Shown here: positions 17,159 through 24,944 of the stretch, in pieces
Layout: the number at the start of each line of letters is the position of its first letter
Numbering within the stretch: position 1 is the first letter of the stretch
NCBI GenBank assembly: GCA_035651955.1
Contig: DASRES010000055.1
Coordinates: 1-64,000, forward strand
Direction of reading: 5' to 3'
Source of the DNA: Acidimicrobiia bacterium
Lineage (GTDB): Bacteria > Actinomycetota > Acidimicrobiia > IMCC26256 > JAMXLJ01
Length of the DNA: 64,000 bases
Program-made: the position numbers and the translations under genes
The notes under the pieces: model-generated
The model's database searches: none
Seen by the model: only the letters and a program-made list of their open reading frames with translations
What the model was told of the DNA's origin: nothing

Positions 17159-18315
17159 GAGGAACTGCCCCCCGCGTCGACGAACTTCTTGTGGAGCAGC
17201 CCGTCGAGGTCGAGCCCGAGCAGCACGTCGACGACGCGCGACGCCGCCTTCCCGTCGCCGTAGGGGTTCGGCAGCCCGCGGAGCGACGCACGGAACGACG
17301 GGTCGAGCGCGCGCGCCGTCGCGGCCCGCACCGCGGCCCCGTGGCCGGCGACGTCGACCACGTTGGGGCCGCGCACGCGTCCGCGCTGGCGGTCACCGAC
17401 GTTGACGACGGGGAGCGCAAACGACATCGCCTCGACGATCCCGCTCGACGAGTTGCCGAGCATGACGTCGGCGGCCGCGAGCGCGGTCGGGTAGAGCTTG
17501 CCGAGCGACTCGACGACGACCACGTTCTCGCGCGTGCGCGCCCACTCGCGGAGGCGAGTGATGATCCGCGCGGCGCCCGGGTCCGCGCCGGGGTAGGTCG
17601 CGACGACCGTCTCGAACGCCTCGCACGCGCCCAGCAGCGCGTCGAGCTCGGCGTCGAGCCGCTCCGGGTGCAGCGTCGGCGGGTGGTACGTCAACAGCGC
17701 GAACGGGTGGCGCAGGTCGATGCCCAACCGGCATGCAAGCGCGCCGGCCGGCGGATGCGCGTCGTGCAGCAGCCGGTCGATCGTCGGCTCTCCGGTGACG
17801 TGCACGCGCCACGCCTCCTCGCCGAGCCGCCGCACGCGGGCCGCGTACTCCTCGCACGCGCAGCAGTGCACGTGCGCGAGCTTCGTGACCGCGTGGCGCA
17901 CCGAGTCGTCGATCGCGCCCTCCGTCACCTCGCCGCCGTGGAGGTGGACGAGCGGGACGCGGTGCAGCGTCGCCGCCGTCGCGACGCCGAGCAGCTCCGT
18001 CCGGTCGCCGAGCACGACGAGCAGGTCGGGACCGTGCTCCACGAGCGCGCGCGAGACGGTCTCGGCCGTGCGCGCGACGACGGCGACGTTCGCGTCGGCC
18101 GTGTCGTCCTCACCGACCCCGGTCTCGAGCGCGTGGACGACGTCGGCGCCGAGGTCGATCTCGCGGAGCGTGCGTCCGTAGCGATCCGAGAGGTGCGCGC
18201 CGGCCGCGAGCACGACCAGCTCGACGCGCGGCTCCGCGTGCAGCGCGCGCAAGACGGGCGACAGCGGCCACAGGTCGGCACGCGTCGCGGTGAAGACCGC
18301 GATGCGACGGGTCAT
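17020..18315 (-). CDS. legG: UDP/GDP-sugar 2-epimerase, hydrolysing (LegG/NeuC family), with repeat-derived tail
   Basis: Releases and epimerises the diacetamido sugar to give the ManNAc-like substrate of LegI. The first 385 residues are a normal NeuC-type protein (RRIAVFTATRADLWPL, HLHGGEVTEGAIDDSVRHAV, HPTL-like YHPPTLHPE, GNSSSGIVEA). The remaining 45 residues, SERAGRRAEAWPGERR onward, come from repeat copy B and nearly match the FliJ tail. Total 431 residues. The ATG overlaps the upstream TPR-glycosyltransferase stop (ATGA). Confidence 0.9.
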   Translation of the reverse strand: MTRRIAVFTATRADLWPLSPVLRALHAEPRVELVVLAAGAHLSDRYGRTLREIDLGADVVHALETGVGEDDTADANVAVVARTAETVSRALVEHGPDLLVVLGDRTELLGVATAATLHRVPLVHLHGGEVTEGAIDDSVRHAVTKLAHVHCCACEEYAARVRRLGEEAWRVHVTGEPTIDRLLHDAHPPAGALACRLGIDLRHPFALLTYHPPTLHPERLDAELDALLGACEAFETVVATYPGADPGAARIITRLREWARTRENVVVVESLGKLYPTALAAADVMLGNSSSGIVEAMSFALPVVNVGDRQRGRVRGPNVVDVAGHGAAVRAATARALDPSFRASLRGLPNPYGDGKAASRVVDVLLGLDLDGLLHKKFVDAGGSSSSERAGRRAEAWPGERRASASRVSRASSERDHGEYPAPKAQRAGTS

Positions 18316-20102
18316 GCTGCCCGCGCTCCCGTCGTGAACGCGCGCAGCTCGCGCGCGACGGCGTCGATGACGCTCTCCCAGGACTCGTCGGCCCGCCGCC
18401 GGAACAACCGGTTGGACGGCATCCACGGGTACCGGTCGGCTGCGCCGAGCGCGGTCGAGTTGTGCTCGATCGACAGCTGCCACGTCTCGATCCCGAGCGC
18501 GCCGCACATGTGCGCGACGGACGTCGCGGGGCCGATCGCGAGGTCGAGCGCGCTCGTCAGCGCGGCGACGTCGTCGAGATCGACCATCAGGTCGATGTCG
18601 GGCCAGCGGTGGATCGTGACGCCGAAGCGCTCCTCGGCCTCCACGACCTCGGCCTCGCAGTCGTCGTACTGCAGGAGCACCCAGTGGACGTCCGGCGTCG
18701 CGAACAGCGGACCCCACTGGTGGAGCTTCGTGTAGTACCAGGCGCGGTCGCCGTGCCGGTTCCGGCTCCGCCACGACATGCCGACCTTCGGACCGTCGCC
18801 CAGCGCGTCGAGACGCGCCCGCCACCGCGCGACGGCCGCGGGATCGGGCGTGAGGTACGCGCCGCGGTCGCGGGGGAACGCGTCGAGCGTCGGTCGCAGC
18901 AGGCGCGGCAGGCTGTAGAAGGGGATCTGGACGTCGTAGTCCGGGGGGTCGACCTGCTCGATCCCGTCCGCCATCGAGAGCGTCTCCTCGCGCACGATCG
19001 CGGTCGGGAACGTCCGCTGGAACAACGGGATCAGCCGGATGCTGCACTCGATGATGACGCGTCCGGCTCGCGCGACGACCTCCTCGAACATCGACGCGCA
19101 CAGCAGCTCGTCGCCGATGCCCTGCTCGCGCCAGAGCAGGATCGTCTTGTCGGAGATGTCCTCGCCGTTCCAGCGCGGCGCGGGCAGCTTGCGGTTGGGG
19201 CGGCGTTGGCCCGACGCGAGGCCGTACTCGAACTCGTCCCACGCGTCCGGCAGGCGACCGGCCATGAGCAGCGCGGCCGCGTAGTTGAAGTGCACCTGCG
19301 GGTCGTCCGGTGCGCGGCGCAGCGCCTCGCGGTACATCGCGATCGCCTCGTCGAAGGAGCCGCGGTCGGCGAGCGTGAGCGCGACGTTCCCGAGCGCGCG
19401 CGGGTCGTCCCACAGCTCGGTCGCGCGTGTGAAGCACTCGACCGATTCGTCGAACCGTCCCAGCAGGCGGAGCGCGAGCCCACGCGCGGTCCACGCGACG
19501 TGTTGCGCCGGGTCGAGCTCCGTGACGCGCGCCAGCGCCAGCTCCGCGGGACGGGTGCGGCCCTGCTCCTGGAGCGCGAGGCCGAGGCCGAGCAGCGCGT
19601 GCACGTCGTCCGGATCGCGGACGAGCAGCTGCCGGTAGGCCGCAACCGACGTGTCGAGCAGGTCGACGCGCGCGAGCTCGCTCGCACCGCGCGTGCGCTG
19701 CATGTCGGCGAGCGTGCGGAGCGCGGCCGTGTACGTCGGATCGAGCTCGAGCGCGCGCTCGAACTCGGCCGCGGCATCGTCGAAGTCGCCCCGCTCCCCG
19801 AGCGCGATCCCCAGGTTGTGGTGGTACTCGGCGACGTCGCCGTCGAGCGCGATCGCGCGCTCCATGTGCGCGACGGCCGCATCGAGGTCGCGCCGGCTGC
19901 CGAGCACGACGCCGAGCAGGTTCAGTGACGGAGCGTGGTCGGGGCACGTGCGCAGCACGCGGCGACTCTCGTGCTCCGCGCCGTCGAGGTCACCGCGGCG
20001 CAACGCGGCGACCGCGCGTTCGTGCCCCGTGACGGCGTCGACACGCGGTGCGGGCCGCGTCGACGTCCTCCGCCGCTGCCGCGTTCGCTGCTTCTTCCCC
20101 AC
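18312..20102 (-). CDS. TPR-glycosyltransferase, FlmG-like candidate flagellin glycosyltransferase
   Basis: About 596 residues. Residues 25-320 hold seven or more TPR units (for example AEYHHNLGIALGERGDFDDA and PQVHFNYAAALLMAGRLPDA). Residues 330-580 form a GT9/GT41-like domain with LLWREQGIGDELLCASMF, VGMSWRSRN and a late IGPATSVAHMCGALG donor-site motif. FlmG of Caulobacter has this build and transfers a nonulosonate to flagellin. The adjacent leg genes and fliC make the same role likely. The GTG at 20114 lacks a Shine-Dalgarno; the GTG at 20102 follows GAGGGGG and starts MGKKQRTRQ, so it is preferred. A hairpin at 20115-20147 lies just upstream. Confidence 0.85.
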   Translation of the reverse strand: MGKKQRTRQRRRTSTRPAPRVDAVTGHERAVAALRRGDLDGAEHESRRVLRTCPDHAPSLNLLGVVLGSRRDLDAAVAHMERAIALDGDVAEYHHNLGIALGERGDFDDAAAEFERALELDPTYTAALRTLADMQRTRGASELARVDLLDTSVAAYRQLLVRDPDDVHALLGLGLALQEQGRTRPAELALARVTELDPAQHVAWTARGLALRLLGRFDESVECFTRATELWDDPRALGNVALTLADRGSFDEAIAMYREALRRAPDDPQVHFNYAAALLMAGRLPDAWDEFEYGLASGQRRPNRKLPAPRWNGEDISDKTILLWREQGIGDELLCASMFEEVVARAGRVIIECSIRLIPLFQRTFPTAIVREETLSMADGIEQVDPPDYDVQIPFYSLPRLLRPTLDAFPRDRGAYLTPDPAAVARWRARLDALGDGPKVGMSWRSRNRHGDRAWYYTKLHQWGPLFATPDVHWVLLQYDDCEAEVVEAEERFGVTIHRWPDIDLMVDLDDVAALTSALDLAIGPATSVAHMCGALGIETWQLSIEHNSTALGAADRYPWMPSNRLFRRRADESWESVIDAVARELRAFTTGARAA

Positions 20103-20114
20103 GTGCCCCCTCAC

Positions 20115-20147
20115 GAGACAGGTCGGCGCGCGCGGCGCCCCTGTCTC
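20115..20147. terminator. Strong hairpin between the fliS operon and the leg operon
   Basis: Arms GAGACAGG and CCTGTCTC enclose a second stem GGCGC/GCGCC with a 5-base loop and a 2-base bulge. It lies 12 bases upstream of the TPR-glycosyltransferase start and 40 bases after the 124-residue gene. Either an intrinsic terminator without a U tract or an attenuator limiting read-through into the sugar genes. Confidence 0.55.
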
Positions 20148-20186
20148 ATCGGCACCGGGGCGGTCGACCTGAGCGGCGAGCCCTTA

Positions 20187-20561
20187 TCAGCCGCGCTGGT
20201 CGAGCAGGCGGGGGCGGGGGGCGTCGTGCACGGACGGGAACCCGCGCCGGTGCGACGACACCGAGCGCAGCCGGTCGAACACCTCGTCGCGGCGCTCCGC
20301 GAGCAGCGCCTCCACCTCGGCGCCCGCGTCGAGCACGGCCTGGGCGCGCGCCCGGAGCGCCGGGGGCACCGGACCGATCCCCGCGTGGGGGACGAACCGG
20401 ACGAGCTCGGCCGGCATCGGCACGGTGTCGCCGGTCTGCAGCGCCTGCAGGTACGCCGCGGAGCGCGCGTCGAGATCCGCGCCCGCGAGCTCACGGCACG
20501 CGGCGATGCGCGCCTCGTACTCGTCGAGCAGCTCGGCCCACGCGTCGTGCTCTGCGGTCAT
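20187..20561 (-). CDS. Hypothetical protein coupled to fliS (possible FliT-like role)
   Basis: A 124-residue helical protein (AWAELLDEYEARIAACREL, ARAQAVLDAGAEVEALLAER) starting in an ATGA overlap with the fliS stop. No recognised domain. Size, charge and position after fliS resemble FliT-type export chaperones, but no sequence motif confirms this. The C-terminus is a short Pro/Arg-rich stretch. Confidence 0.65.
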   Translation of the reverse strand: MTAEHDAWAELLDEYEARIAACRELAGADLDARSAAYLQALQTGDTVPMPAELVRFVPHAGIGPVPPALRARAQAVLDAGAEVEALLAERRDEVFDRLRSVSSHRRGFPSVHDAPRPRLLDQRG

Positions 20562-20962
20562 GCCACCGATCCCAGTGCCGGTCCTGTGCCCGTCGCGTCA
20601 CGGGCGGCCTGCTTCCACGCGTCCCGCAACGGCTCGACGATCGCGATGCACGTCTCGATGCGGCGACGGTCCTTCTTCACGTTCGCGGTCACGAGCTGGG
20701 CGAGCACGAACGAGTACAGGTCGTGGAGGTTGCGCGCGCCGGGCCACGCGTTGGTGTCCAGCGCGGCCTGGAGCTGCTCGACGACGCGCTGGGCGTGCGT
20801 CAGCTCGCGGTTCGCCGTCTCGATCGCGCCCTCGTCCACGGCCTTCGCGCCGCGGTGGAGGTCCATCCAGAGACGGTCGTACAGCGCGACGACGATCCGC
20901 GCGGGTGACATCACCTCGACGGAGTCGGCGACGTAGCGCTGTCTCAAGTTCGATGTGGTCAT
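20558..20962 (-). CDS. fliS: Flagellin export chaperone FliS
   Basis: Binds flagellin in the cytosol before export. The 134-residue length is usual. MTTSNLRQRYVADSVEVMSP at the N-terminus, PARIVVALYDRLWMDLHRG and a late LYSFVLAQLVTANVKKD match the family. GGAG lies 7 bases before the ATG. It follows fliD after a 47-base gap and is coupled to the next gene. Confidence 0.95.
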   Translation of the reverse strand: MTTSNLRQRYVADSVEVMSPARIVVALYDRLWMDLHRGAKAVDEGAIETANRELTHAQRVVEQLQAALDTNAWPGARNLHDLYSFVLAQLVTANVKKDRRRIETCIAIVEPLRDAWKQAARDATGTGPALGSVA

Positions 20963-21009
20963 GGTGCACTCCGTTGCGTTGGAGCCGCGCGTTCCATCGT
21001 GCGGCCTGA

Positions 21010-23490
21010 CTAACCCGAGCTCGATGACGAAGACGACGACGACGAGGACGACGACGTCGTCGCGACGCCGAGCTGCTGCGCGAGCCAGCTCTGCTGCGCG
21101 TGCAACTGGCCCATGACGCTGTCGAGGTCGGCGAACTGCTGCTGCAGCTGCTGCTGGTAGTTGTTGATCTGCGTCTGCATGTTCGAGATCTGCTGCGTCA
21201 TGTCGTCGATCGTGGCCTGGATGCTGTTGTGCTCGACGGTGAACGCACCGCTGAGCGCGTCGGTCGCGTTTGCGCCGACCGACACCAGGCGTGCGGCGAT
21301 GCCCGGCGTGTACGTGACGTTCCCGAGATCGCCCGTGCTCGTCCCCGTCACCTGCACCGTGAAGCCGGGAATGACGTCGTCGCCCGCGTCCACCGTGAGG
21401 AACTGACCCGAGCCGAGCGACGTGCGACCGTCGATCGTGCCCTGCACGTCCGAGCCGTAGAAGCCCTGCCACGAGCCCGACGTGGTCGTGAGGCCCGTCT
21501 GGCCCGCGCCGGCGTTCGACTCGCGGACCTGGAAGCTCGTCGCCGACCCGTAGCTCCCGGCGCGCACGACGAGCGCACCGTTCTCGACGTCGACCGTGAG
21601 TCCCTTCACGTTGTTGGTCGTGAGCGCGTTGGTGAGCCCGGCTGCGATCGAGTTGAGCGACTCGCCTGCCGAGGCGTTGTACGTCGACGTGACGCCGTTG
21701 AACAGGATGTCGATCGTGTCCGCGTTCGTGATCGAGCCGACGACCGCGCCGGTCGCGGTCGCCTGGGTCGCGGCGTGCGTCACGTTGACGTCGTAGGTGC
21801 CGGCGCTGTCGCGGTCGCCCGCGCGCTGGAACGTCACCGCGCTGTTCGCGGCCGTCCCCGACTGCACGAACAGGTTCATCACCTGCGTCGGGTTCGCCTG
21901 GTACGCAGCGAGGAAGGCGTTCTGGTCGAACGTGACGTTGCCGTTCTTGTCGATCTGCAGACCCGCGAGCCCACCGCTGCTGAGCGAGCTCGTGCTCACC
22001 GCGCCGGTGATCGCCTGGACCAGCCGATCGGCCTGGAGCTGCACGGTGAGGTCACCGAGCAGCGGCGCGGCGGTCTGCGTCGTCGGGTCGTACGCGGTCT
22101 GCTTCTGCACCTCCTGGAGCGCGTCGTTCGCCGCGGTCGCGAGGTTGCCGACGAGTGTCGCGATGCTCTGCCCGTCGTTCGCCACGTTCACGGTGACCGG
22201 TGACGCCGACGTCGACACGAGGTTCAGCGTGAGGCCCGGCACCATGTTGGCGATCGTGTTGGTGTGCGACGTCACCTGGTACGCGCCCGGCCCGGAGCCG
22301 ACCGTGATCTGCGAGTCCGCGCCCTGGGTCAGCGTCAGCATCGAGCCCAGTCCGGTGAACGCGCTCGCGTCGACGTCGACGTCCGAGTTCACGCCCGTCG
22401 TGGTCGACGCGAGCTGCAGCCGGTAGGCACTCGGCCCGACCTGCACGGCGGTCGCGCTGATCCCGGCGTTCGCGGAGTTGATCGCGCTGACCACGCCGGC
22501 GAGCGACCCGTCCGTGATCGCGACCTGCGTGGCGTTCACGGTCCCGGTGCGCAGACCGCCCGACAGCGTGGCGGTGATCGAGCCCGTCGGCGCGGCGAGC
22601 GTGACGGTCGCGCCCGCCTCGGCGTCGGTCACGGTCGTCGCGGTGCCGTCCACCGTGACGATCCCGTCGGTTCCCGTCACCGCGGACGCGTCCGTCGCGA
22701 GGCCGAGCGCCGCCTGCGCGGTCCCACCGGTCACCTGGATGGACGCGCTACTGCCCTCGCGCGTCGTCGCGAGCACGAGCTTGCCGTTGCCGTCGACCGA
22801 GGCGGTGAGCGCACCGTTGGACGCGCTCTGCACTGCGGCGGCGAGCTGGCTCTGCGTGTAGGTGCCGGCCGCGAGCGTGAGCGTCTGGGGGGCGCCGTTG
22901 ATCGAGACCTGGAGCTGGTCGTTGACGCCGGCGGTGATGGTCGTGCTCGCGGCGAGCGCGCTGTCGCCCGCGCCGGGCGTGCGCGTCGCCGCTGCGGACG
23001 CCTGCGTGACGACGATCGTGTGCGCGCCGGCCGGGAGCGTGCTGCTCGACGCGAACGTGCCGAGCCCGTACTGGTTGCCGCCCTGGGCGAGCAGGATCGG
23101 CCCGTTCGCGATGACGGTCGACGTCGACGCGACCGTGTTCTGCGAGCGCAGGGCCGCGGCGGCGGCGAGACGATCGACGGTGAAGGTGACCGAGCCGGTC
23201 AGCGCGCTCGACGACGCGCTCGCGGTGACGGCACCGGGGTTCGACGAGGTCGCCGTGAACACCTGCCACGCCGACGCGCGCGAGAGCGCGAGCGCGGCGT
23301 TCTGGACGGCGGAGAACTTGGAGGAGATGGAGTCGACCGCGGCCTGCTGGGCCTGCTGGGCCTGCATGCGGGCCTGCAGCTGCTGCATGGGGATGCTCTG
23401 CACCTGCACCAGCTGCTGGATCATCGAGTTGACGTCGAGGCCGCCCCCGATGCCGAGGCCCGGTAGCGAGATCCCGCTGATCGACGACAC
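21010..23490 (-). CDS. fliD: Flagellar cap protein FliD, unusually long
   Basis: Filament cap that folds exported flagellin at the tip. At 826 residues it is longer than the common 450-650. The N-terminal domain starts SSISGISLPGLGIGGGLDVNSMIQQLVQ, and the C-terminal domain has a coiled coil (QATIDDMTQQISNMQTQINN, QQQLQQQFADLDSVM) before a run of about a dozen serines. The middle is beta-rich and Thr/Ala/Gly-rich, consistent with exposed variable domains. The GTG start follows AGGAGG. A partial junction repeat lies just upstream. Confidence 0.93.
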   Translation of the reverse strand: MSSISGISLPGLGIGGGLDVNSMIQQLVQVQSIPMQQLQARMQAQQAQQAAVDSISSKFSAVQNAALALSRASAWQVFTATSSNPGAVTASASSSALTGSVTFTVDRLAAAAALRSQNTVASTSTVIANGPILLAQGGNQYGLGTFASSSTLPAGAHTIVVTQASAAATRTPGAGDSALAASTTITAGVNDQLQVSINGAPQTLTLAAGTYTQSQLAAAVQSASNGALTASVDGNGKLVLATTREGSSASIQVTGGTAQAALGLATDASAVTGTDGIVTVDGTATTVTDAEAGATVTLAAPTGSITATLSGGLRTGTVNATQVAITDGSLAGVVSAINSANAGISATAVQVGPSAYRLQLASTTTGVNSDVDVDASAFTGLGSMLTLTQGADSQITVGSGPGAYQVTSHTNTIANMVPGLTLNLVSTSASPVTVNVANDGQSIATLVGNLATAANDALQEVQKQTAYDPTTQTAAPLLGDLTVQLQADRLVQAITGAVSTSSLSSGGLAGLQIDKNGNVTFDQNAFLAAYQANPTQVMNLFVQSGTAANSAVTFQRAGDRDSAGTYDVNVTHAATQATATGAVVGSITNADTIDILFNGVTSTYNASAGESLNSIAAGLTNALTTNNVKGLTVDVENGALVVRAGSYGSATSFQVRESNAGAGQTGLTTTSGSWQGFYGSDVQGTIDGRTSLGSGQFLTVDAGDDVIPGFTVQVTGTSTGDLGNVTYTPGIAARLVSVGANATDALSGAFTVEHNSIQATIDDMTQQISNMQTQINNYQQQLQQQFADLDSVMGQLHAQQSWLAQQLGVATTSSSSSSSSSSSSSG

Positions 23491-23505
23491 CCGCCCTCCT
23501 ACTCC

Positions 23506-23558
23506 TGGTCGCGCTCGCTGTTCGGCGGGACACCCGCCTCACGGCCGCTCGCCGCTCC
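23506..23558 (-). repeat. Junction repeat, partial copy C upstream of fliD
   Basis: GGTCGCGCTCGCTG and CGCTCGCCGCTC blocks match the central third of copies A and B with several substitutions between them. As in the other copies, it lies immediately 5-prime of a minus-strand start codon, here 15 bases before the fliD GTG and its AGGAGG. Confidence 0.6.
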
Positions 23559-23581
23559 GTTGGTGTTGCAGTCTTCGTTGC

Positions 23582-23615
23582 GGTTCGGGGCGGGGATCGC
23601 TCCCCGCCCCGAACC
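23582..23615. terminator. Terminator hairpin after fliC
   Basis: A perfect 15-base-pair stem (GGTTCGGGGCGGGGA and complement) with a 4-base TCGC loop, starting 22 bases after the fliC stop on the minus strand. There is no long U tract, as is usual in high-GC actinobacteria. It should separate the highly expressed fliC from fliD. Confidence 0.8.
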
Positions 23616-23637
23616 ACGTGTCACTGGTCCCTTGTCA

Positions 23638-24807
23638 CTAGCCCTGCAGGAGCGAGAGCACCGACTGCGGGATCTTGTTGGCCTGACCCAGCATTGCCGT
23701 ACCGGCCTGCATGAGGATCTGGTCCTTGGTGAAGTTGGTCATCTCGAGCGCCATGTCCGTGTCGCGGATCTGCGAGTTGGACGCCGACAGGTTCTCGGTC
23801 GCCACCTGGAGGCTGGCCACCGAGCTCTCGAGACGGTTCTGCTTCGCACCCAGCTGGCCACGAAGGCTCGACACGTTCGAGATCGCCACGTCGACCGACG
23901 AGATGAACTGCTCCGCGTTGTTCGTGTTCAGCACGTCGCCCGCGACGTCGGCGAGGCCGGAGCCGTCCGACTTCGAGAGCGCGCCGATCGAGACCGAGAT
24001 CGTCTCGTTGGCGTTCGCACCGATCTGGAACACGCCACCCTGACCGCTGACGTTCGCCGAAGCGGTCACCTGGCTGAAGCCGTTCGCAGCCGCGGTGTCC
24101 GATGCGATCGACACCGAGCTGCTGGTGCTCGCCGTCGTGCGGGTGACGTCCACGCGGTACGCACCGCTGCCGAGCGTCGTGACGCTGACCGTCACCGCGC
24201 TCGTCTGCGCGCTGAACGCGGACACCAGCGCCGCCTGGTACGACGCGCCCGTGGCGTACGACGCCGCCGCGAGCGTGACCGTGAAGCTCGCCGTGCCGTC
24301 GATGGCGACGGTGAGGGTCGCGGTGTCGTTGTTGGCGATGCTGCCCGAGGCGACGAACGTGCTGTGCACGTCGGCGGCCTGGTTGCCGTAGGTGCCGTCG
24401 AGGAGGGCCTGCGTGCCGAACTTGGTCTGGCCGGCGACGCGGCTGATCTCCGCCTTCAGCTCGACGATCTCGTTGTTCGCGGCAGCGCGAGCGTTGTCGT
24501 CGTTCGAGCCGTTGGCCGCCTGCACGGCGAGGTCACGCATGCGCTGGAGCATGACGTTGACCTGGTTGAGTGCACCCTCAGCCGTCTGGACGACGCTGAT
24601 GCCGTCCTGGGCGTTGCGGGTCGCCTGCTGCAGACCACTGATCTGCGCCGAGAGGCCCTCGCTGATGACGAGGCCGGCGGCGTCGTCGGCGGCCCGGTTG
24701 ATCCGGTAGCCCGACGACAGCTTCTCGAGGCTCTTGCCCATCGCGCTCTCGGTGTTCGAGAGGTTGCGGTAGGCGTTGAGCGCCATGATGTTGTCGTTGA
24801 TGCGCAT
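23638..24807 (-). CDS. fliC: Flagellin FliC
   Basis: Filament subunit of 389 residues. The conserved N-terminal D0/D1 region (MRINDNIMALNAYRNL, SGYRINRAADDAAGLVISEG, LQRMRDLAVQAANG) covers about 1-140. A Ser/Thr/Ala-rich variable domain (140-300) offers many hydroxyl residues for O-glycosylation by the neighbouring leg system. The C-terminal D1/D0 ends LGQANKIPQSVLSLLQG. The ATG follows GGAGG with 9-base spacing. The leader holds three CACGGA motifs and a sigma-28-like promoter. Confidence 0.97.
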   Translation of the reverse strand: MRINDNIMALNAYRNLSNTESAMGKSLEKLSSGYRINRAADDAAGLVISEGLSAQISGLQQATRNAQDGISVVQTAEGALNQVNVMLQRMRDLAVQAANGSNDDNARAAANNEIVELKAEISRVAGQTKFGTQALLDGTYGNQAADVHSTFVASGSIANNDTATLTVAIDGTASFTVTLAAASYATGASYQAALVSAFSAQTSAVTVSVTTLGSGAYRVDVTRTTASTSSSVSIASDTAAANGFSQVTASANVSGQGGVFQIGANANETISVSIGALSKSDGSGLADVAGDVLNTNNAEQFISSVDVAISNVSSLRGQLGAKQNRLESSVASLQVATENLSASNSQIRDTDMALEMTNFTKDQILMQAGTAMLGQANKIPQSVLSLLQG

Positions 24808-24818
24808 GAGTGGAATCC

Positions 24819-24849
24819 TCCGTGATCCGTGCGCTGCTTCCCGTCCGTG
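24819..24849 (-). promoter_or_regulatory. Candidate CsrA-binding site in the fliC leader
   Basis: Three CACGGA motifs occur on the minus strand at 24844-24849, 24826-24831 and 24819-24824; the last runs into the GGAGG ribosome-binding site. CsrA binds A(N)GGA cores, and in Bacillus it represses flagellin translation at such sites until FliW removes it. csrA and fliW are both present at 30047-30801. Confidence 0.6.
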
Positions 24850-24886
24850 GAAGCCCTGATCCGCCGAGTCGTCCGGCGGCAGGGTC

Positions 24887-24913
24887 TCATCGGACGACGG
24901 CCTCGCTCCTGAA
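24887..24913 (-). promoter_or_regulatory. Sigma-28-like promoter of fliC
   Basis: TTCA, a 15-base spacer, then TCCGATGA, fitting the spacing of TAAA-N15-GCCGATAA with a degenerate -35. An inverted repeat GTCGTCCG/CGGACGAC (24868-24875 and 24891-24898) overlaps the -10 area. Confidence 0.45.
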
Positions 24914-24944
24914 GCGTTTCGGCCGAACTTCCGTCGTTCCTGAG

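Noticed and set aside
21013-21060. Serine-codon repeat of fliD as a phase-variation switch
   Set aside because: The unit is three bases, so length change would not shift the frame.
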